A DNA stretch of 64,000 nucleotides, taken from the NCBI RefSeq assembly GCF_014698235.1, contig NZ_JACJSP010000002.1, positions 124,001-188,000 of the forward strand, in the 5' to 3' direction. Of the stretch, positions 45,903-55,011 are shown piece after piece. Within the stretch, counting starts at the first letter, position 1; every line of letters begins with the position of its first letter. The notes beneath the pieces were generated by a model. The model saw only the letters and a list, made by a program, of their open reading frames with translations. It did no database searches and was not told the DNA's origin. The stretch is from Limnothrix sp. FACHB-406. GTDB lineage: Bacteria; Cyanobacteriota; Cyanobacteriia; CACIAM-69d. A program made the translations under genes and the position numbers.

Positions 45903-46883
45903 ATGAAAGCAATTGTATGTGTAAAGTATGGATCTCCTGATGCTATGCAGCTTAAAGAAGTAGAGAAACCAACTCCTAAAGCAAACGAGGTGCTAATTAA
46001 AATCTATGCAACAACAGTAACGTCAGCAGACATTCGCATCCGAAAGGCTGACCCATTCCCCGTAAGATTTTTCTATGGTTTCGCAAGACCTAAAAACAAC
46101 ACCATACTCGGGTCAGAACTGGCCGGAGAAATTGAAGCTGTTGGTGAAAATGTAAAACAATTCAAAGCAGGTGACCAAGTATTTGCTGGTGCAGGAACCA
46201 GTCTTGGTGCAAATGCTGAGTATATTTGTCTGCCTGAAGCAGGAGCGGTGGCGATCAAGCCTACCAATATGACCTATGAGGAAGCTGCTGCTATTCCTTT
46301 TGGGGCAACAACTGCATTGATCTTCCTGAGAGATAAGGGAAAGATTCAGAGCGGGCAGGAAGTTTTGATCTATGGCGCTTCTGGAGCAGTAGGGATGGCT
46401 GCCGTACAGCTTGCCAAATTCTTTGGCGCACAAGTGACCGGAGTGTGTAGTACAGCGAAGTTAGAATTGGTGAAATCTCTCGGATCTGACAGCGTTATTG
46501 ACTATACGAAAGAGGATTTCACTCAAAACGGTAAAACCTACGATATTATTTTTGACACAAGCGGCAAAAGTTCATTTTCAGGCTGTCTCAGCTCGCTAAA
46601 AAATAATGGCATCTATCTTAGAGCTGTTCATATCAATCTATTGCCGGTACTCCGAGGGCTGTGGACTTCAATTACCAGCAGCAAGAAAGTCATAGGTGGG
46701 GTAGCGATCGAGCGTAAAGCAGATCTGATTTTTTTGAAAGAGTTAATTGAAATGGGCAGGATGAAATCAGTCATCGACAGGCGTTATTCACTGGAACAGA
46801 CTGCCGAAGCGCACAGGTATGTTGAACAGGGATTGAAGAAAGGGAATGTTGTCATTACTGTGGTGCAAAGCAGCAAAATCTAG
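45903..46883 (+). CDS. Zinc-independent MDR-family NAD(P)H oxidoreductase (quinone-reductase-like), probably acquired
   Basis: 326 residues, ATG start after a GAGGAAAATTC stretch. Medium-chain dehydrogenase fold: N-terminal GroES-like domain with [24 protein letters not shown] and [25 protein letters not shown] (about 72-96); cofactor site [28 protein letters not shown] (about 155-182); catalytic-zinc Cys and the structural zinc Cys cluster are absent, as in quinone oxidoreductases. The substrate is unknown. Codon use is AT-rich compared with neighbours, the same as the preceding zinc-ribbon gene, so both may have arrived together. Confidence 0.88.
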   Translation: MKAIVCVKYGSPDAMQLKEVEKPTPKANEVLIKIYATTVTSADIRIRKADPFPVRFFYGFARPKNNTILGSELAGEIEAVGENVKQFKAGDQVFAGAGTSLGANAEYICLPEAGAVAIKPTNMTYEEAAAIPFGATTALIFLRDKGKIQSGQEVLIYGASGAVGMAAVQLAKFFGAQVTGVCSTAKLELVKSLGSDSVIDYTKEDFTQNGKTYDIIFDTSGKSSFSGCLSSLKNNGIYLRAVHINLLPVLRGLWTSITSSKKVIGGVAIERKADLIFLKELIEMGRMKSVIDRRYSLEQTAEAHRYVEQGLKKGNVVITVVQSSKI

Positions 46884-47243
46884 CAACTCGCTGTACCAGA
46901 ATTTTCAATAGGGTCTATTAACTTCTAAAACTTGTCTGCGCTTGGTAAATGTAACCGCTAGACTACAAAGGGTTCTAGTAGCGCGACATCCTTGAAATAT
47001 TGGGTCAAAATTGCGGAGCCAGTCGTGGTAACAAGGGGCTTAAGCCCCTTGCTGCTTAACGATCAGGTGACAGTAACAGCCATATCATTTAACCCAGTGA
47101 ATTAAGGCAGCCGTGCTACTAGGTATTCTTGAGGAAGAATATAATTTTGGCTTGGGTGTTTTCCTGAAAAGCTGTAATCCTAGCGATCGCACCCGATCGA
47201 CTGTGCTCGACTCACCGCGCTGACTGCCCGCCCTGTCTATCCC
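46884..47243. other. Intergenic region with a palindromic repeat
   Basis: 360 bp between the MDR gene and msrP. It contains the palindromic repeat at 47021-47051 and a perfect small hairpin TATTCTT-GAGG-AAGAATA near 47126-47143. No gene supported. Confidence 0.6.
47021..47051 (+). repeat. Palindromic interspersed repeat, copy 1
   Basis: 31-bp unit beginning AGTCGTGGTAA and ending in the perfect 20-bp palindrome CAAGGGGCTTAAGCCCCTTG (47032-47051). A second copy in inverse orientation is at 63164-63194 and matches at 28 of 31 positions. Confidence 0.85.
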
Positions 47244-48242
47244 ATGACCTTCTTTAATCTGCGCCCCGACTGGCAATTGCGCGATCGCGAAGCAACGGAT
47301 CCAGCCCTGTTTCTCAATCGCCGCCGATTTTTGCAATCCCTCGCCGGGTTCAGCATTGCCGGTGGTGTTCTGTCGCTGACGGGTTGCCAAAATACACCGA
47401 CTGGCGAGCTGGAAGCGGCCCCACCCCCCGGCCCCACCACTATGCGATCGCCCTTCGTTGGGGTGCAGCGCAATTCCCAATTTGCCGATCCGCAGCGAGC
47501 CGTCACGCCCCAAGACTTGGCCGGCCGCTACAACAACTTCTATGAATTTGGCGGCACAAAGGACATTGCCCAGCGGGCCCAACGGTTGCCCACCAATCCC
47601 TGGACCGTGGAAGTGTCTGGATTGGTCAAGCAGCCTAAAACTTGGGCGATCGAGGATTTAATCAAAGCCTTTGAGATTGAAGAACGCATCTATCGGTTTC
47701 GCTGCGTCGAAGCTTGGGCGATGGTTGTGCCTTGGCTCGGGTTTCCGATGCGCAAACTGATCGAAGCCGTCGATCCTTTGCCCGATGCCAAATTTGTCCG
47801 CTTCACCTCCTATTACAACAAAGACATCGCGATCGGGCCGGCCTGGGCCTATCGCGACCTCCCTTGGCCCTACACCGAAGGCCTCACGCTGGCGGAAATG
47901 GCTAACGACCTCGCCTTTTTTGCGGTGGGTAACTATGGGCAAATTTTGCCGAAGCAGCATGGCGCACCGATTCGGGCTGTCCTGCCTTGGAAATATGGCT
48001 TTAAAGGGGCTAAGTCGATCGTCAAAATTGAGTTTTTGCCCCGGCAGCCCCTGACCTTTTGGAACACTCTGGCTCCTGATGAATACGGTTTTGAGGCCAA
48101 TGTGGATCCCCTGGTTCCCCATCCCCGCTGGTCGCAGGCCACGGAGCGGTTATTGGGATCGGGCCCGCCGCTCGCCTGGAAAACGGTTCCCACCCGTCCC
48201 TACAACGGCTATGGACAATGGGTTTCTGGTCTTTATGCGTAG
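47244..48242 (+). CDS. msrP: Protein-methionine-sulfoxide reductase catalytic subunit MsrP (YedY family)
   Basis: 332-residue molybdenum-cofactor enzyme that repairs oxidised Met residues in envelope proteins. A Tat-type signal is visible: NRRRFLQSLAGFSIAGGVLSLTGC (about 27-50). Core motifs: NNFYEFGGTKDIA (about 97-109), RFRCVEAWAMVVPWLGFPMRKLI with the Mo-ligand Cys154, and the later LPWKYGFKGAKSIVKIEF. The length is normal. Its usual haem partner gene msrQ is not adjacent. Start ATG 47244 places the twin Arg at a usual distance. Confidence 0.94.
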   Translation: MTFFNLRPDWQLRDREATDPALFLNRRRFLQSLAGFSIAGGVLSLTGCQNTPTGELEAAPPPGPTTMRSPFVGVQRNSQFADPQRAVTPQDLAGRYNNFYEFGGTKDIAQRAQRLPTNPWTVEVSGLVKQPKTWAIEDLIKAFEIEERIYRFRCVEAWAMVVPWLGFPMRKLIEAVDPLPDAKFVRFTSYYNKDIAIGPAWAYRDLPWPYTEGLTLAEMANDLAFFAVGNYGQILPKQHGAPIRAVLPWKYGFKGAKSIVKIEFLPRQPLTFWNTLAPDEYGFEANVDPLVPHPRWSQATERLLGSGPPLAWKTVPTRPYNGYGQWVSGLYA

Positions 48243-48309
48243 GTTAATTATTGCAATGATCATCAAGCTGTAACGATCGCCTCGACCGCTGAATTCTCCA
48301 CAAGCCACA

Positions 48310-48627
48310 ATGGCCAAAGTTCAGGATTTACCGGCCAGCAGAGGAGGCGATCCAATGCCGATCGACTTTCAAAGAGCTTTGGTGATGCGGTTTTGGCAGT
48401 TGGCCCGCTGCCGACCCGTTGCGGGGTATGCCATGTATTTGGATGTGTTGGAGGGGCGATCGGTCTTGGCCATTGATTGCCGGGCCCAGAGTGCGGCCCA
48501 CAAGCTTTGGGAACAGCGGGCCCAACTGAATCAAGCGGCCTGTCAGCTTGGCATTGAGCGCTTGGTGTTGCGGGTGCGGGGTGAAATTTGGCGATCGCCC
48601 TGGCAAGCCACGGCTACGGATTCCTAA
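48310..48627 (+). CDS. Small protein, function unknown
   Basis: 105 residues. The frame has Met at 1, 16 and 26, so the start is uncertain. The second half (AMYLDVLEGRSVLAIDCRAQ through RLVLRVRGEIW) alternates beta and helix in a way that vaguely resembles DUF721/DciA KH-like domains, but I would not assign it. No membrane helix. It lies 67 bp after msrP on the same strand and could be co-transcribed. Confidence 0.5.
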   Translation: MAKVQDLPASRGGDPMPIDFQRALVMRFWQLARCRPVAGYAMYLDVLEGRSVLAIDCRAQSAAHKLWEQRAQLNQAACQLGIERLVLRVRGEIWRSPWQATATDS

Positions 48628-48716
48628 TCAATTGCCCTGATTAATTGCCCTTGATCCCATGGTGAATTTCTGACAATTGGTGAACCGTGCCGCATGAATC
48701 GCTGATTGCTGAAGAA

Positions 48717-49169
48717 TTAGCTCAAAATTTCGATTTTGCCAGCTAATTCCGTCGGCTGAAAGGTCTCATAGAGCAACAGCAATTGACGCACTATCCGCCC
48801 GATCGGGAGGGCCAGCGGACTATAAACCACGCCCCCATGATCTTTTTGCGATCCGGCAAACTTCACCAGCGTCACTTCCGCTGTCACGAAAACCAATTGG
48901 TGGCGATAGGCAAACAAAAGCTGGGTAGCATCGCTCTGGTTCTGGAGCTTCACCTCTGTGGGCCGGGTGGCCCGCACCCCATAGCCGCGCAGGGCTGCGC
49001 TGACGGCGGGATCAAGGCTGTCGTCTAGGTAAAATCCCAAGCGTGGTTGGCTCACGGGTTGCGGGGGTGTCAAGAGCATCTCAGGATTGGATATAGCCTG
49101 AAGCGCGATCGATTGCAATTTCCTGAAACTTTCCGCACCCTTTCGCAGCCGCTCCGGAGCGATCGCCAC
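48717..49169 (-). CDS. DUF5615-like (PIN-like) protein, toxin-type partner of DUF433
   Basis: 150 residues. The middle part resembles DUF5615/Mut7-C PIN-like proteins: FYLDDSLDPAVSAALRGYGVRATRP (conserved acidic residues after a beta strand), then SDATQLLFAYRHQLVFVTAEVTLVKFAG and GGVVYSP. PIN-like proteins are nucleases, often toxins. The first 40 residues are an extension not typical of the short family members. It follows a DUF433 gene by 85 bp on the same strand; DUF433 and DUF5615 genes are a common neighbouring pair. Activity is not proven by sequence. Confidence 0.7.
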   Translation of the reverse strand: MAIAPERLRKGAESFRKLQSIALQAISNPEMLLTPPQPVSQPRLGFYLDDSLDPAVSAALRGYGVRATRPTEVKLQNQSDATQLLFAYRHQLVFVTAEVTLVKFAGSQKDHGGVVYSPLALPIGRIVRQLLLLYETFQPTELAGKIEILS

Positions 49170-49254
49170 AACGCTCAGGGATGAGGTGGGCTACCGGCTC
49201 GATCGGCGCTCAATCAATTGACCGAAAAACGCTCAGTTAAGGACGCACTCAGCC

Positions 49255-49566
49255 CTAATCTCCGCGTAGCTCACTGAGGCGCTCCTGAAGGACGGAGACT
49301 TGGCTTCGCTGAAATCCGGCAACGAAGGCCAGGTCTTCGTGAATGGCCAAGTCCATTTCACTGCGGTGGTCAAAGTAATAGGCCATGGCTGCATAGAGGG
49401 CCGCCAGGGGCAGTTGATAGCGCCCAGCGATTTCCTCGATCGATTGGCCAAGTCGTAGATGCATCAGGGCCACATCGGTCACGGTAATCCGGGTTCCGGC
49501 CAGCCGCGGACGACCGCCCCGAATCCCCGGTGTGGTTTCAATATGGCGTGACAAGCTTTTACTCAT
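49255..49566 (-). CDS. DUF433 family protein, probable antitoxin-type partner
   Basis: 103 residues from ATG 49566 (MSKSLSRHIETTPGIRGGRP). The frame is open another 219 bp upstream, but that part is not family-like and overlaps three operator-like repeats. DUF433 features: TPGIRGGRPRLAGTRITVTDV (about 10-30), LRLGQSIEEIAGRYQLPLAALYAAMAYYFDHR (about 36-67), a helix-turn-helix-like region expected to bind DNA. The acidic C-terminus could contact the toxin. First gene of the pair with DUF5615. Confidence 0.8.
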   Translation of the reverse strand: MSKSLSRHIETTPGIRGGRPRLAGTRITVTDVALMHLRLGQSIEEIAGRYQLPLAALYAAMAYYFDHRSEMDLAIHEDLAFVAGFQRSQVSVLQERLSELRGD

Positions 49567-49590
49567 CGAACTGGGCTGTGCAAGAGTACC

Positions 49591-49632
49591 CATTTTGACG
49601 TGTATTTTCTGACATGTATGTTTTGACATGTA
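49591..49632. repeat. Three contiguous 14-bp repeats, probable operator of the DUF433/DUF5615 pair
   Basis: Three units in the form NNTTTTGACATGTA: 49591-49604 (GACGTG variant), 49605-49618 (TCTGACATG variant) and 49619-49632 (exact). They lie 25-66 bp upstream of the preferred DUF433 start, where an autoregulatory antitoxin would bind. Confidence 0.7.
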
Positions 49633-49861
49633 CTGGCGGCGCATCGAGGTTGAACTTGGCTCAAATTTTGAGAGGCTGTTCCGATGCGGCCCCGTCGCGA
49701 TTGTCACACTTTGGTCAGCTTTTGGGCCGCCAATGACATGGCCAGGAGTATGGCCAAAATCCGGGTGATTGGATTGCTGGTTCAAGCTTTGATTTTAAGA
49801 GAGCGCGGGGATCTTTGCCGGTCAGGGTCAAGCCCTTAATTCGGAGGGCAAACTAGCGAGA

Positions 49862-50935
49862 CTAGCGGGGCAAATCACTGCCGTTCAGTGGCTCCGTAGG
49901 AGACTGTGCCAGTTGATTCAAGGCATCAGCTAAATCTTGGGTCAGGGTGGGGGCGGCCACCTTGGCCGGGCGATCGAGATATTGTGCCAACGGGAGCGAT
50001 CGCCCAATCATCACCCGCACACCACAGCGCCAACCCACCTCCGGCGAACCATATTCCACATGAATCGGCACGATATGCACACCCGAATGGCTGCGTTCCG
50101 CCTGGATTGCCATCCGCGCCAAACCGGGCTTGAGGGGGTGCAGGTGGCCATCGCGGAAAATGTCGCCTTCCGGGAAAATCACCAGGGCCTTGCCCGTTTC
50201 CAGCACTTTGATGCCATGGCGAACGCTGGCAATGCTGGGGTTGGTGGTGTCTACGGGAAATCCACCCATGCGCTGAATAAACCAGCCTTGGAGGCCTCGG
50301 GAAGCTTCGTTGGCCGAAACCATGAAGTGCAAATCGGCGGGGCAGATGGGCCGGCCAATGGCGCAGGGAACCACCAAGGCATCCCAGCGCGATCGATGGG
50401 TGGGGGCAAATAAGAGCGATCGGGCGTTTTGGGGCAAATTTTCCAAGCCCTCGATCGTCACGGAACCAAAATAGGTTGGCAACACAACCCGTCGGGCCAG
50501 GGGATAGAGCACCCGCGCGAGCCAAGGCAACACACAGGAGCGAATCGACCCAGAATCAACCACATGATCCATGGCTTGATGAGTCGTGGCTTGATGGGTC
50601 GAGGTTGGGTGAGTTGAGGTTGGGTGAGTCGGGGTTTGGCAATCCTGGGTTGGGTGAGTCGGGGCTTGAGTTGTGGCTTGATGGGTTGGCCCCGGCGCTG
50701 CTGGGGGTGCGGACTGCTGTCCGCCGGGAGAATCTGCCCGATCGCCGTTGTTGGAGGAAAGATTGCGTTCCGTATTCAGCGGGTCGTCTAGCTGCATTAC
50801 CGTCCCCCGCGCCGTCCCTGGCACCGAATCACTCACCATCGACATGGTGACGGTGCTGCTGGCCGGTCTGGATGGCCCTTGGACAGTCGGGGCGTTCGGC
50901 ACAACCTCAGTAGAAGCAGAGTTTAGACGCATCAT
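49862..50935 (-). CDS. 1-acyl-sn-glycerol-3-phosphate acyltransferase (PlsC-type)
   Basis: 357 residues. The catalytic HX4D motif is in APTHRSRWDALV (about 178-189) and the acceptor-binding FPEG in ALVIFPEGDIFRDGHLHPLKPG (about 252-273), both LPLAT-family hallmarks; GGFPVDTTN fits block II. It makes phosphatidic acid in the inner leaflet, if substrate use is normal. The first 125 residues are an unusual low-complexity extension with His/Thr/Pro repeats (THPTSTHPTSTHQATTHQ), not found in the typical enzyme. The domain begins near residue 135 and an internal start such as Met122 is possible. Single gene. Confidence 0.88.
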   Translation of the reverse strand: MMRLNSASTEVVPNAPTVQGPSRPASSTVTMSMVSDSVPGTARGTVMQLDDPLNTERNLSSNNGDRADSPGGQQSAPPAAPGPTHQATTQAPTHPTQDCQTPTHPTSTHPTSTHQATTHQAMDHVVDSGSIRSCVLPWLARVLYPLARRVVLPTYFGSVTIEGLENLPQNARSLLFAPTHRSRWDALVVPCAIGRPICPADLHFMVSANEASRGLQGWFIQRMGGFPVDTTNPSIASVRHGIKVLETGKALVIFPEGDIFRDGHLHPLKPGLARMAIQAERSHSGVHIVPIHVEYGSPEVGWRCGVRVMIGRSLPLAQYLDRPAKVAAPTLTQDLADALNQLAQSPTEPLNGSDLPR

Positions 50936-51505
50936 GGGCAGCTAGAGTTCCCCGACCGGTTGGATATTCTTCATGGTTTCTGAGGCTAACAATACCAGGT
51001 TGATTCTGCTGGCCAGTTCATGCACCGTCTGGACAAGAGCCGGGGCGGGGATCGGTGGCTGGGGGCCGGCGCTCTCGCCACCACAAGCCTTGGGCGAACT
51101 GGGGCAGACCCGCAGTGAGCGCAACTTTGTTGACCAGGTACGTTGATGGGTGGATTGCTTTTTGTAACAAATCCTTAATAATCATTCTATGGGATCTCAC
51201 CCCTATGGAATTTCACCCCGATCGCGATTACCAGCTCATGGCCGCCAGGTTTCTACTCAATTTCTGCAAAATCTCTGCGAAATGCCTGCGAAATCTTGGC
51301 TCAATCCCGCGCTCCTGTTGGTTCAATCTTTCTGATGGTTCAATCTTTCTGAATTGAGTTTTTTGCGCGGGTCTGGACTGGTCTTGAGTTGATTCCCAAG
51401 CTGATCCCCAAGTTGATTCCCAGCCAAGCTTGCGCAAACCCTGAGCCTGTTGGGCTTTTTCTGAGCGCTGTCTGAATCTTTTGCTAAATCCTTTGCCAAA
51501 ACCCT
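50936..51505. other. Intergenic region with tandem units
   Basis: 570 bp between the divergent acyltransferase and ABC-2 permease genes. Two perfect copies of a 16-bp unit GGTTCAATCTTTCTGA lie at 51320-51352. Three imperfect copies of a GTTGATTCCCAA-type unit lie at about 51387-51422. No gene supported. Confidence 0.6.
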
Positions 51506-52357
51506 ATGTACGAAGCTACTGCCCGATCGAACGATCGCCCTGTCATGACTCCCAAGGGCGATCGACCCCAGCCCGCCCTTTTCAAAACCTTTTGGGCCGA
51601 TGCCCTATCCGTTTTTTGGGGCGACTGGCTGAAACTGCGGGTGCGGGTTGGGCAGGTGGCCGCTTCGGGGCTGGTGTCCCCGCTGATTTATATCCTGGCT
51701 TTCGGGTTGGGGTTGGGAACCTCCCTTGATGCCGTGGCCAAGCCTTCCGCAGGCGATAGCTATTTGGAATTTATCTTGCCGGGGATGGTGGCCCTGTCTT
51801 CCATGGCCATTAGCTTTGGGGGCACAACATTTTCAATTTGCGGCGATCGCCTGTTTACCAAGACCTTTGAGGAAATGCTGCTTGTGCCGGTGCATCCCTT
51901 GGCCATGCACCTGGGACGGATGATGGCGGGCATTGTGCGCGGCCTGCTGACGGCTGGCTCGGTGATTTTGGTGGCGGTGTTGTTTACGGGCAAGGTTTGG
52001 AGCTTTTTAAATCCGCTCTTTTTGCTGTTGCTGGTGCTCAACTGTGCTGTGTTTGCGGGCTTGGGGGTGATTGTGGGCCTTTCGGTGCAGTCCCTGGAAA
52101 TGGTGGGGCTGTACAACAATTTTCTGATTGTGCCCATGTCCTTTTTGGGGGCCACGTTTTTTGACCCGGCCAAGTTGCCGCCGCTGCTGAAACCGATTGT
52201 CTATTGCCTGCCCTTGACCTACACCAGCATTGGCCTGCGATCGGCTGCTTACCTTCCCCTGAGCGAGTTTCCTTGGTACAGCATCCCAATTTTGCTGGCG
52301 GTGGCCACAGTGTTGGCGTTTTTGGGGGCCCAGCGGTTTTCTCAGCAGCAAGATTAG
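51506..52357 (+). CDS. ABC-2 type transporter permease
   Basis: 283-residue inner-membrane permease with six helices. The hallmarks are LVSPLIYILAFGLGLG (first helix), the ILPGMVALSSMAISFGGTTFSI loop-helix, FEEMLLVPVHPLAMHLGRMMAGIVRGLLTAGSVILVAVLFTG, and FLIVPMSFLGATFFDPAKLPPLLKPIVYCLPLTYTSIGLR, typical of NodJ/DrrB-like exporters. No ATPase gene is adjacent. Substrates of this class are polysaccharides, lipids or drugs. An internal start at Met14 is possible. Confidence 0.9.
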   Translation: MYEATARSNDRPVMTPKGDRPQPALFKTFWADALSVFWGDWLKLRVRVGQVAASGLVSPLIYILAFGLGLGTSLDAVAKPSAGDSYLEFILPGMVALSSMAISFGGTTFSICGDRLFTKTFEEMLLVPVHPLAMHLGRMMAGIVRGLLTAGSVILVAVLFTGKVWSFLNPLFLLLLVLNCAVFAGLGVIVGLSVQSLEMVGLYNNFLIVPMSFLGATFFDPAKLPPLLKPIVYCLPLTYTSIGLRSAAYLPLSEFPWYSIPILLAVATVLAFLGAQRFSQQQD

Positions 52358-52919
52358 CGACTGTCCGCATGGTTAATGGGTTGCGATCGCTGGGAATCGG
52401 TTGCCATGGTTTCGCAGCAGTCGATCGCGCTTGGGTTTCGATCGATCTTGATTGGTAGCACCTCAGTGGCGATCGGTCGTAATTGGCTGAGCCGTTATGG
52501 GTTCGCCGGAACCGCCAGAAGCCATACCCGGTCAACGGGGATCAAGATCGCAACATCAGGCGATCGCGATCGCAGACTCTAGCGGGTTTGCGGCCGAAAC
52601 TTAAGGCTAGAGCGCTTCATAGTCTCTAACCCTGTACTCTCGCAACTCTTGACCCAGTGCTTGGGTTGGGTGCGCCCGGTGCTTCCATTCCTCAACACAG
52701 GACAGCTCAGAAACTGGACAACGTGATCCTGAGCCTGAGCCAGGGCCCCGAAACAGAGAGTCAGAAAACCGCTGGATGGTGATTCAGCCCCGCCTCGATC
52801 GCAGTGTGAACCCTGTTAATTGCCGCCGAAACCAAGGCGCGATCGAGACCGGTCAGAGTCAGGCACTTGTTGCCAATCCAATCCAGCCGTTGACGACGGT
52901 GGCTAGGAGGTAAAAAGCT
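52358..52919. other. Intergenic region
   Basis: 562 bp with many GATCG-type HIP1-related motifs and no convincing gene. The final bases GGAGGTAAAAAGCT are the ribosome binding site of the DUF2949 gene. Confidence 0.5.
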
Positions 52920-53126
52920 ATGCAACGTCAGGGATTAGAAGGTCTGGTTCGGTTTTTGCAAGAAGATTTGCAGTTGAGTGCCGCAGATTTGGCGCTGGCC
53001 CTCAAGCACCCCGACAGTGGCAATAATCTGCCAACGATTTTGTGGCAATACGGAGCAATTACCACGCAACAGCTCGATCGGGTGTTCGATTGGCTGGAAC
53101 GGTGGATGTCGCCCGAAGGCATTTAA
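52920..53126 (+). CDS. DUF2949 family protein
   Basis: 68 residues with a strong GGAGG site before the ATG. The whole protein fits my recall of DUF2949, a small cyanobacterial family: LVRFLQEDLQLSAADLALALKHP followed by NLPTILWQYGAITTQQLDRVFDWLE. All-helical, soluble, function unknown. It precedes the DUF760 gene by about 280 bp on the same strand. Confidence 0.85.
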   Translation: MQRQGLEGLVRFLQEDLQLSAADLALALKHPDSGNNLPTILWQYGAITTQQLDRVFDWLERWMSPEGI

Positions 53127-53404
53127 CGGCTGGCGGTGCGCGGTTGAGAACAGGTGGTTGGACAAATTTGGCCCAGCTCGGAGCCGTGCAAAGTAGCTCC
53201 GAGCGAAGCCAAAGCCGATGCAAAGCCGATGCAAAGCAAATTCAGGGCCCAAGGCTCAAAAGCGCGTTGGGCGATCGCGCCAAGGCGGTTCGGTTCTGAC
53301 GACCCCCCAGTTGCTCATTTGCTTGTTAGATTGTGCTTGTTCATCGGAGACCATGCGCACCGTCCACCCGCGAGGTTTGAATCGTGGCCCCAGAACTGAA
53401 CCCC

Positions 53405-53752
53405 ATGTCTAACTTTTGGAAAAGCGAGCCAATCACCGATCGCGAACCGAGCGAATCGTTGATGCGATACATCCAATCCCTCAATCCGGAAACGATCGCC
53501 CATCTGTCGCGGCCGGCTTCCCCGGAAACGATTCGGATGATGGAGCACAACATCGTGGGTTTGCTGGGCGTGTTGCCCAGCGAGCAGTTTGATGTGTCCA
53601 TCACCACCAACCGCGAACATTTGGGGCGGCTGTTGGCTTCGGCCATGATGAGTGGCTACTTTTTGCGGAATGCTGAGCAACGGATGAGTTTTGAAAAGTC
53701 CTTGCAAAACTGGTCGGGTGATTTGGCTGGTGACGCGCCGACGGCGGATTAG
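53405..53752 (+). CDS. DUF760 family protein
   Basis: 115 residues from ATG 53405 (an in-frame alternative start lies 21 bp upstream). Family-like segments: MRYIQSLNPETIAHLSRPASPETIRMMEHNIVGLLGVLP and NREHLGRLLASAMMSGYFLRNAEQRM. DUF760 is conserved in cyanobacteria and plants; the plant members are plastid proteins. No reaction is known. It ends 24 bp before the mutY frame begins, so co-transcription with mutY is likely. Confidence 0.88.
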   Translation: MSNFWKSEPITDREPSESLMRYIQSLNPETIAHLSRPASPETIRMMEHNIVGLLGVLPSEQFDVSITTNREHLGRLLASAMMSGYFLRNAEQRMSFEKSLQNWSGDLAGDAPTAD

Positions 53753-53775
53753 GCCCGATTCGGTTCAGTAGCCGG

Positions 53776-54921
53776 TTGTTTTATGAACCTTGGGTGATTT
53801 TGCGTTCCTCAATTGCTGAAATCTCAGAACCGCTGCCGGTTTCGGCGGCGGTTTTGCAGCGATCGCTCCTGAATTGGTACGATCGCCACGGCCGCGACTT
53901 GCCTTGGCGAAAACCCCCGGATGTGTTGGATCCTTACCGGGTTTGGGTTTCGGAAATTGCCCTCCAACAAACCCAAGTCAAAACCGTTTTGCCCTACTAC
54001 CAACGGTGGTTCGATCGATTCCCCACGATCGCGGATTTGGCGCAGGCCGATTTGCAAGCGGTGCTGAAAGCCTGGGAAGGCCTGGGCTACTACAGCCGGG
54101 CCCGCAATCTGCACCGGGCTGCCCAGTTGGTGATGGAACGGCATGGGGGACAATTTCCCCGCACCCTGGCTGAGGCGATCGCCCTGCCCGGCATTGGCCG
54201 CACCACGGCCGGCGGCATCCTGAGTTCTGCCTTTAATTTGCCCTTGCCCATTTTGGACGGCAACGTGAAGCGGGTTTTGGCGCGGTTGATTGCCCTGCCC
54301 GTTGCGCCAGCCAAAGCGCTCGATCGCCTCTGGGCTGCCTCCGAAGCGGTGGTCTCGCTCGATCGCCCCCGAGACCTCAACCAAGCCCTCATGGATTTGG
54401 GGGCCACGGTTTGCACCGCCCGGAAGCCGGCCTGTTTGGTTTGTCCTTGGATGGCATACTGTCAGGCGTACCAAACCAACCAGCAGCAGCAAATTCCCGT
54501 GAGCGAACCGAAAGCACCGATTCCCCACAAAGTGATTGGCGTGGCCGTGATCCGCAATCCCCAGGGGCAAATCTTGATCGATCGCCGGCCCGCCGAAGGG
54601 CTATTGGGCGGCCTATGGGAATTTCCGGGCGGCAAAGTGGAACCCAATGAGTCGATCGCCGACTGCATCCGCCGGGAAATTCAAGAAGAATTAGGCATTG
54701 AAATTGCCGTCGGTGAAGAACTGATTGTGGTGGATCATGCCTACACCCACTTCAAAGTGTCGCTGCATGTGCATCTTTGCGAGCATCTCCAAGGGGAACC
54801 CCAGGCGATCGAGTGTGATGAAGTGCGTTGGGTCACCCTTGCTGAAATTGACCAATTTCCCTTCCCCAAGGCCAACACCACCATCATCGAAGCCCTGAAA
54901 CAGCGCTTTCCTGATGCCTAG
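53776..54921 (+). CDS. mutY: A/G-specific adenine DNA glycosylase MutY
   Basis: 381 residues. Removes adenine opposite 8-oxoguanine. N-terminal HhH-GPD domain: LLNWYDRHGRDLPWR (about 31-45), VSEIALQQTQVKTVLPYY with the catalytic Glu, the hairpin LPGIGRTTAGGIL (about 138-150) and Asp in PILDGNVKRVLAR. The Fe-S cluster Cys spacing C-X6-C-X2-C-X5-C is present (CTARKPACLVCPWMAYC). The C-terminal NUDIX-like domain (about 250-375) keeps a full-looking NUDIX box GGKVEPNESIADCIRREIQEELG. The start is uncertain: TTG 53776 or GTG 53794, both upstream of the domain. Confidence 0.94.
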   Translation: MFYEPWVILRSSIAEISEPLPVSAAVLQRSLLNWYDRHGRDLPWRKPPDVLDPYRVWVSEIALQQTQVKTVLPYYQRWFDRFPTIADLAQADLQAVLKAWEGLGYYSRARNLHRAAQLVMERHGGQFPRTLAEAIALPGIGRTTAGGILSSAFNLPLPILDGNVKRVLARLIALPVAPAKALDRLWAASEAVVSLDRPRDLNQALMDLGATVCTARKPACLVCPWMAYCQAYQTNQQQQIPVSEPKAPIPHKVIGVAVIRNPQGQILIDRRPAEGLLGGLWEFPGGKVEPNESIADCIRREIQEELGIEIAVGEELIVVDHAYTHFKVSLHVHLCEHLQGEPQAIECDEVRWVTLAEIDQFPFPKANTTIIEALKQRFPDA

Positions 54922-54949
54922 AGAAGATTGCTCCAAAAAAATCAGGCTC

Positions 54950-54978
54950 TAAAAATAAGGGCACACGATCGTGCGCCC
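54950..54978 (-). terminator. Rho-independent terminator, probably of sat
   Basis: Hairpin GGGC-CACGATCGTG-GCCC type (54959-54978). On the minus strand it is followed by TTATTTTTAG. It lies beyond the IR element downstream of sat, and about 40 bp past the mutY stop on the other strand. Confidence 0.7.
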
Positions 54979-55011
54979 TGCTTGATCTGAATTTATGAAA
55001 ACCAGTTCACG

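Noticed and set aside
49567-49785. N-terminal extension of the DUF433 gene
   Set aside because: Not family-like and overlaps three operator-like repeats; the ATG at 49566 gives a normal DUF433 N-terminus.
52358-52919. Possible tRNA or small RNA around a GGTTCGCCGGAACC hairpin near 52499
   Set aside because: No cloverleaf could be drawn and no terminator follows; left as plain spacer.
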